DNA from: Variovorax sp. PCZ-1
Lineage (GTDB): Bacteria; Pseudomonadota; Gammaproteobacteria; Burkholderiales; Burkholderiaceae_C
DNA length: 64,000 nt
Direction of reading: 5' to 3'
Assembly: GCF_018413605.1 (NCBI RefSeq)
Contig: NZ_JAHCDN010000002.1
Location: forward strand, 310,001-374,000
Position 1 is the first letter of the stretch. Each line of letters starts with the position of its first letter. The notes under the pieces were generated by a model. The model saw nothing but the letters and a program-made list of their open reading frames with translations, made no database searches and had not been told where the DNA came from. A program made the translations under genes and the position numbers. Of this stretch, positions 61,825-64,000 are shown one piece after another.

Positions 61825-62959
61825 AGGCATCCAGCAAGATACGTAGCATCCGGCGCAGTGGTTCAGCAGCGCCCCAGAGCAGTTGGTCACCAATCGTGAA
61901 TGCGCCCAGATACTCCGGCCCCATGGCCAGTTTGCGGATACGGCCGACGGGGATGCTCATCGTGCCAGTGACGGCCACTGGTGTGAGGCCAGCCAAAGTG
62001 GCTTCGCGTGTGTTAGGGATCACTTTCACCCAGGCGTTATCCGCTGCGATCATGTCTTCGATGTCGGCCACAGGCACGTCTTTCTTGAGCTTGAAGGTCA
62101 GCGCCTGGCTGTGGCAACGCATCGCGCCCACGCGGATGCAGAAGCCATCGACGGGCACGGCGGGTGAGCCGAAGCCTTCGCCGATTCCCATGATCTTGTT
62201 GGTCTCGGCCATGCCTTTCCACTCTTCTTTGCTCATGCCATTGCCCAAATCCTTGTCGATCCAGGGGATCAGCGAGCCACCCAGCGGCACACCGAAATTG
62301 GCCACTTCGTCGCCGGCAAGCGCGCGCTGGCGGGCCGCCACTTTACGGTCGATCTCCAAAATCGCGCTTTTCGGGTCGTCCAGCAGGCTTTTGACTTCGG
62401 CGTTCAGCGTGCCATATTGCGTGAGCAGCTCGCGCATGTGTTGCGCGCCGCCGCCGGAAGCGGCTTGGTAAGTCTGCGTGCTCATCCATTCCACGAGGCC
62501 GGCTTTGTACAAAGCGCCCACGCCCATCAGCATGCAGGAAACGGTGCAGTTGCCGCCGATCCAGTCTTTGCCGCCATGGGCGAGGCTGTTTTTGATCACG
62601 GGCATGTTGACCGGATCGAGAATGATCACGGATTCGCTGGCCATGCGCAGGGTGGAGGCGGCATCAATCCAGTGGCCCCTCCAGCCGGCAGCGCGCAGCT
62701 TGGGATAGACCTCGCTGGTGTAGTCGCCGCCTTGGGCTGTGATGATGATGTCGCACTTGGAGAGGGTGGCGATATCGAAAGCGTCTTTGAGCGTTTTTTC
62801 GTTTTTCGCTTGGGCGGGGGCAGCGCCGCCAGAGTTGGACGTAGAGAAGAAAATCGGCTCGATGTGATCGAAATCTTTCTCAGCGATCATGCGGTCAATC
62901 AAAACCGAGCCGACCATGCCGCGCCAGCCTACTAATCCGACGGTATTTCCTACTTTCAT
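61823..62959 (-). CDS. asd: Aspartate-semialdehyde dehydrogenase
   Basis: A 378-residue NADPH-dependent enzyme that makes aspartate semialdehyde for lysine, methionine and threonine synthesis and diaminopimelate. [14 protein letters not shown] is the dinucleotide motif, SNSGGAAP and DAASTLRM are conserved, [11 protein letters not shown] carries the catalytic Cys at about 138, and [26 protein letters not shown] holds the catalytic His. It precedes fimV and truA as in relatives, but leuB, its usual upstream neighbour, is absent. The stop is adjacent to a repeat element. Confidence 0.96.
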   Translation of the reverse strand: MKVGNTVGLVGWRGMVGSVLIDRMIAEKDFDHIEPIFFSTSNSGGAAPAQAKNEKTLKDAFDIATLSKCDIIITAQGGDYTSEVYPKLRAAGWRGHWIDAASTLRMASESVIILDPVNMPVIKNSLAHGGKDWIGGNCTVSCMLMGVGALYKAGLVEWMSTQTYQAASGGGAQHMRELLTQYGTLNAEVKSLLDDPKSAILEIDRKVAARQRALAGDEVANFGVPLGGSLIPWIDKDLGNGMSKEEWKGMAETNKIMGIGEGFGSPAVPVDGFCIRVGAMRCHSQALTFKLKKDVPVADIEDMIAADNAWVKVIPNTREATLAGLTPVAVTGTMSIPVGRIRKLAMGPEYLGAFTIGDQLLWGAAEPLRRMLRILLDA

Positions 62960-63051
62960 TTGCGTTGCCCTTTCAAAGTTTAAATCGCTATGAAGCTACT
63001 TTGGCCCGGATCGTCTGTGTCCGGGGAGGGCGCAAGACGAAACGGGCTTGG

Positions 63052-63138
63052 TTAGCCTTTAATGGTCTTGGTGGTGATCGCGCAGGCCAACACGCCAGCG
63101 GTGCTGGATGTTTTGATGAGGGCTTGCTGCGTGAACAT
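63052..63138 (-). CDS. Possible 28-residue small protein
   Basis: An ATG-started frame of 28 codons (MFTQQALIKTSSTAGVLACA and so on) in the gap upstream of asd. A TATAAT hexamer lies at 63146-63151 on the minus strand, but no ribosome site precedes the ATG. It may be a leader peptide or chance; support is thin. Confidence 0.2.
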   Translation of the reverse strand: MFTQQALIKTSSTAGVLACAITTKTIKG

Positions 63139-63175
63139 GGAAAAGATTATAACTTGTGAAAAATGGGCTCTGGAA

Positions 63176-63973
63176 TCAGCCCCAAGCCTTGAGATATTCA
63201 TCCCAATGCGACTCATGCGGCGCGAGCTCGTTCAAAGTGTTTTTCACGAAGGCGATTTCTTCTTCGTATTCTTTGTCGGAGAGTCCGCCGCACATTTTTT
63301 GGAAGCGGCAATAGACGAGGTAGGTGTTCATCACATCGGTTTCGCAGTAGCGGCGGATATCGTCTTGGCCGCCGGCTAAATACGCTTCATAGACTTTGCT
63401 GCCATCCATGCCGAGCTTGCCGGGGAAGCCGCAGAGCTTGGCCATCGCGTCGAGTGGCGCATTGGCCTTGGGCTGATACATGGCTAGCAAGTCCATGAGA
63501 TCGAGGTGGCGCAGGTGGTAGCGGGAGATGTAGTTGTTCCACTTGAACTCGCGCGAATCGTGATCGCCGCCATCGCCCATGTCCCAGTATTTGCTGGCGT
63601 TTGCGCCGTGGATCATGCCTCGGTAATGCAGCACGGGCAGATCAAAGCCACCGCCGTTCCAGCTCACGAGTTGGGGGACGTGTTTCTCCAAGCTGCCGAA
63701 AAATTGCTGGATGATTTTTCCCTCAGAGGCATCGTCTTTATCGACAAAGCTATGAACACGCAGGCCTTCGGCATTGCGGAAGACGACGCTGATGCAGAGC
63801 ACGCGCTGCAGGTGAAGCGGCATGAAGTCTGATTTGTTGTCTGCTTTACGAGCGGCTGCCCATTGCGCGTGAACTTCTTGATCGGAGAGTACTGCGTCGT
63901 ACTCGCCCAGAGCACGCAAGCCCTTCACATCAGGGATGCTTTCGATGTCAAACACCATTACCGGCCAAGCCAT
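63176..63973 (-). CDS. Predicted 3'-5' exonuclease, PolB-like
   Basis: A 265-residue DEDD-fold exonuclease of the PolB-like predicted family. FDIES (residues 8-12) supplies Asp9 and Glu11, SWNGGGFDLPVLHYR supplies the second-site Asp, and RRYCETDVMNTYLVY holds the YxxxD motif. It should remove nucleotides from 3' ends in DNA repair. The frame begins at 63973, 27 bases from the window end, where the start MAWPVMVFDIES matches the family. Confidence 0.88.
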   Translation of the reverse strand: MAWPVMVFDIESIPDVKGLRALGEYDAVLSDQEVHAQWAAARKADNKSDFMPLHLQRVLCISVVFRNAEGLRVHSFVDKDDASEGKIIQQFFGSLEKHVPQLVSWNGGGFDLPVLHYRGMIHGANASKYWDMGDGGDHDSREFKWNNYISRYHLRHLDLMDLLAMYQPKANAPLDAMAKLCGFPGKLGMDGSKVYEAYLAGGQDDIRRYCETDVMNTYLVYCRFQKMCGGLSDKEYEEEIAFVKNTLNELAPHESHWDEYLKAWG

Positions 63974-64000
63974 GAGTGCATCCTTAATGCTATTTATTTA

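Overview
The window is a chromosomal segment of a betaproteobacterium in the order Burkholderiales, most likely family Comamonadaceae. This rests on moderate-high GC, the gene orders tyrS-dtd, hupB-tRNAVal-ppiD, uvrC-pgsA and asd-fimV-truA, a liu leucine-catabolism operon, a tandem double-length UvrA, and several short dispersed repeats of a kind I associate with that family. No plasmid, phage, insertion sequence, rRNA or CRISPR was found. Almost everything is intact housekeeping, transport and catabolic coding sequence.

Layout. 1-4.6 kb: AMP nucleosidase (cut by the left edge), an SDR, a cation/proton antiporter, a YbdK-type ligase. 4.6-10.6 kb: anmK and an M23 peptidase divergent from tyrS; a tandem duplication between tyrS and dtd; tRNA-His. 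10.6-16.4 kb: ppiD, tRNA-Val, hupB, then a tartrate dehydrogenase/haloacetate-dehalogenase pair divergent from a LysR gene. 16.4-22.4 kb: EamA exporter, pgsA, a TonB-like lipoprotein, uvrC, then an SDR/XRE divergent pair. 22.5-30.7 kb: the liu operon (liuB, liuC, liuD, liuE with four extra genes) behind a perfect 22-bp palindrome. 30.7-36.8 kb: a YbaK-like editing protein, DUF1289, a DsbA-like isomerase, a TPR protein, a DUF4212/SSS symporter pair. 36.9-45.2 kb: tandem uvrA, an LD-carboxypeptidase, pncB. 45.4-54.7 kb: TRAP dctPQM coupled to pyk, LysR, a type I binding protein, a NhaD-like antiporter, a D-2-hydroxyacid dehydrogenase, a GDT1-like protein. 54.7-64 kb: a secreted protein, rmuC, an MFS permease, then truA, fimV, asd and a PolB-like exonuclease on the minus strand.

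The most striking feature is a family of about 60-70 bp elements (here called the TGCGCA-core element). I find 18 copies, roughly one per 3.6 kb. They share a core reading TAGCACTC(T/C)GCGCAG followed by AT(T)CTATGCCGGC, with an AT-rich left arm and a TTTAAAAAT right end. Ten copies lie inside open reading frames: anmK, uvrC, liuB, liuD (twice), the uvrA inter-half linker, ldcA, pncB, rmuC, and the N-terminus of a lipoprotein. None breaks the frame. Six of the seven copies read from the reverse side use the same frame and give a related peptide (AG-I/V-x-x-A-x-x-A). Other copies supply start codons, stop codons or terminator-like hairpins. This resembles the in-frame palindromic elements of Rickettsia, but in a betaproteobacterium.

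A second finding is a tandem duplication between tyrS and dtd. It left a chimeric Dtd-head/TyrS-tail open reading frame joined at an 8-bp microhomology, and two divergent DUF3592-like genes.
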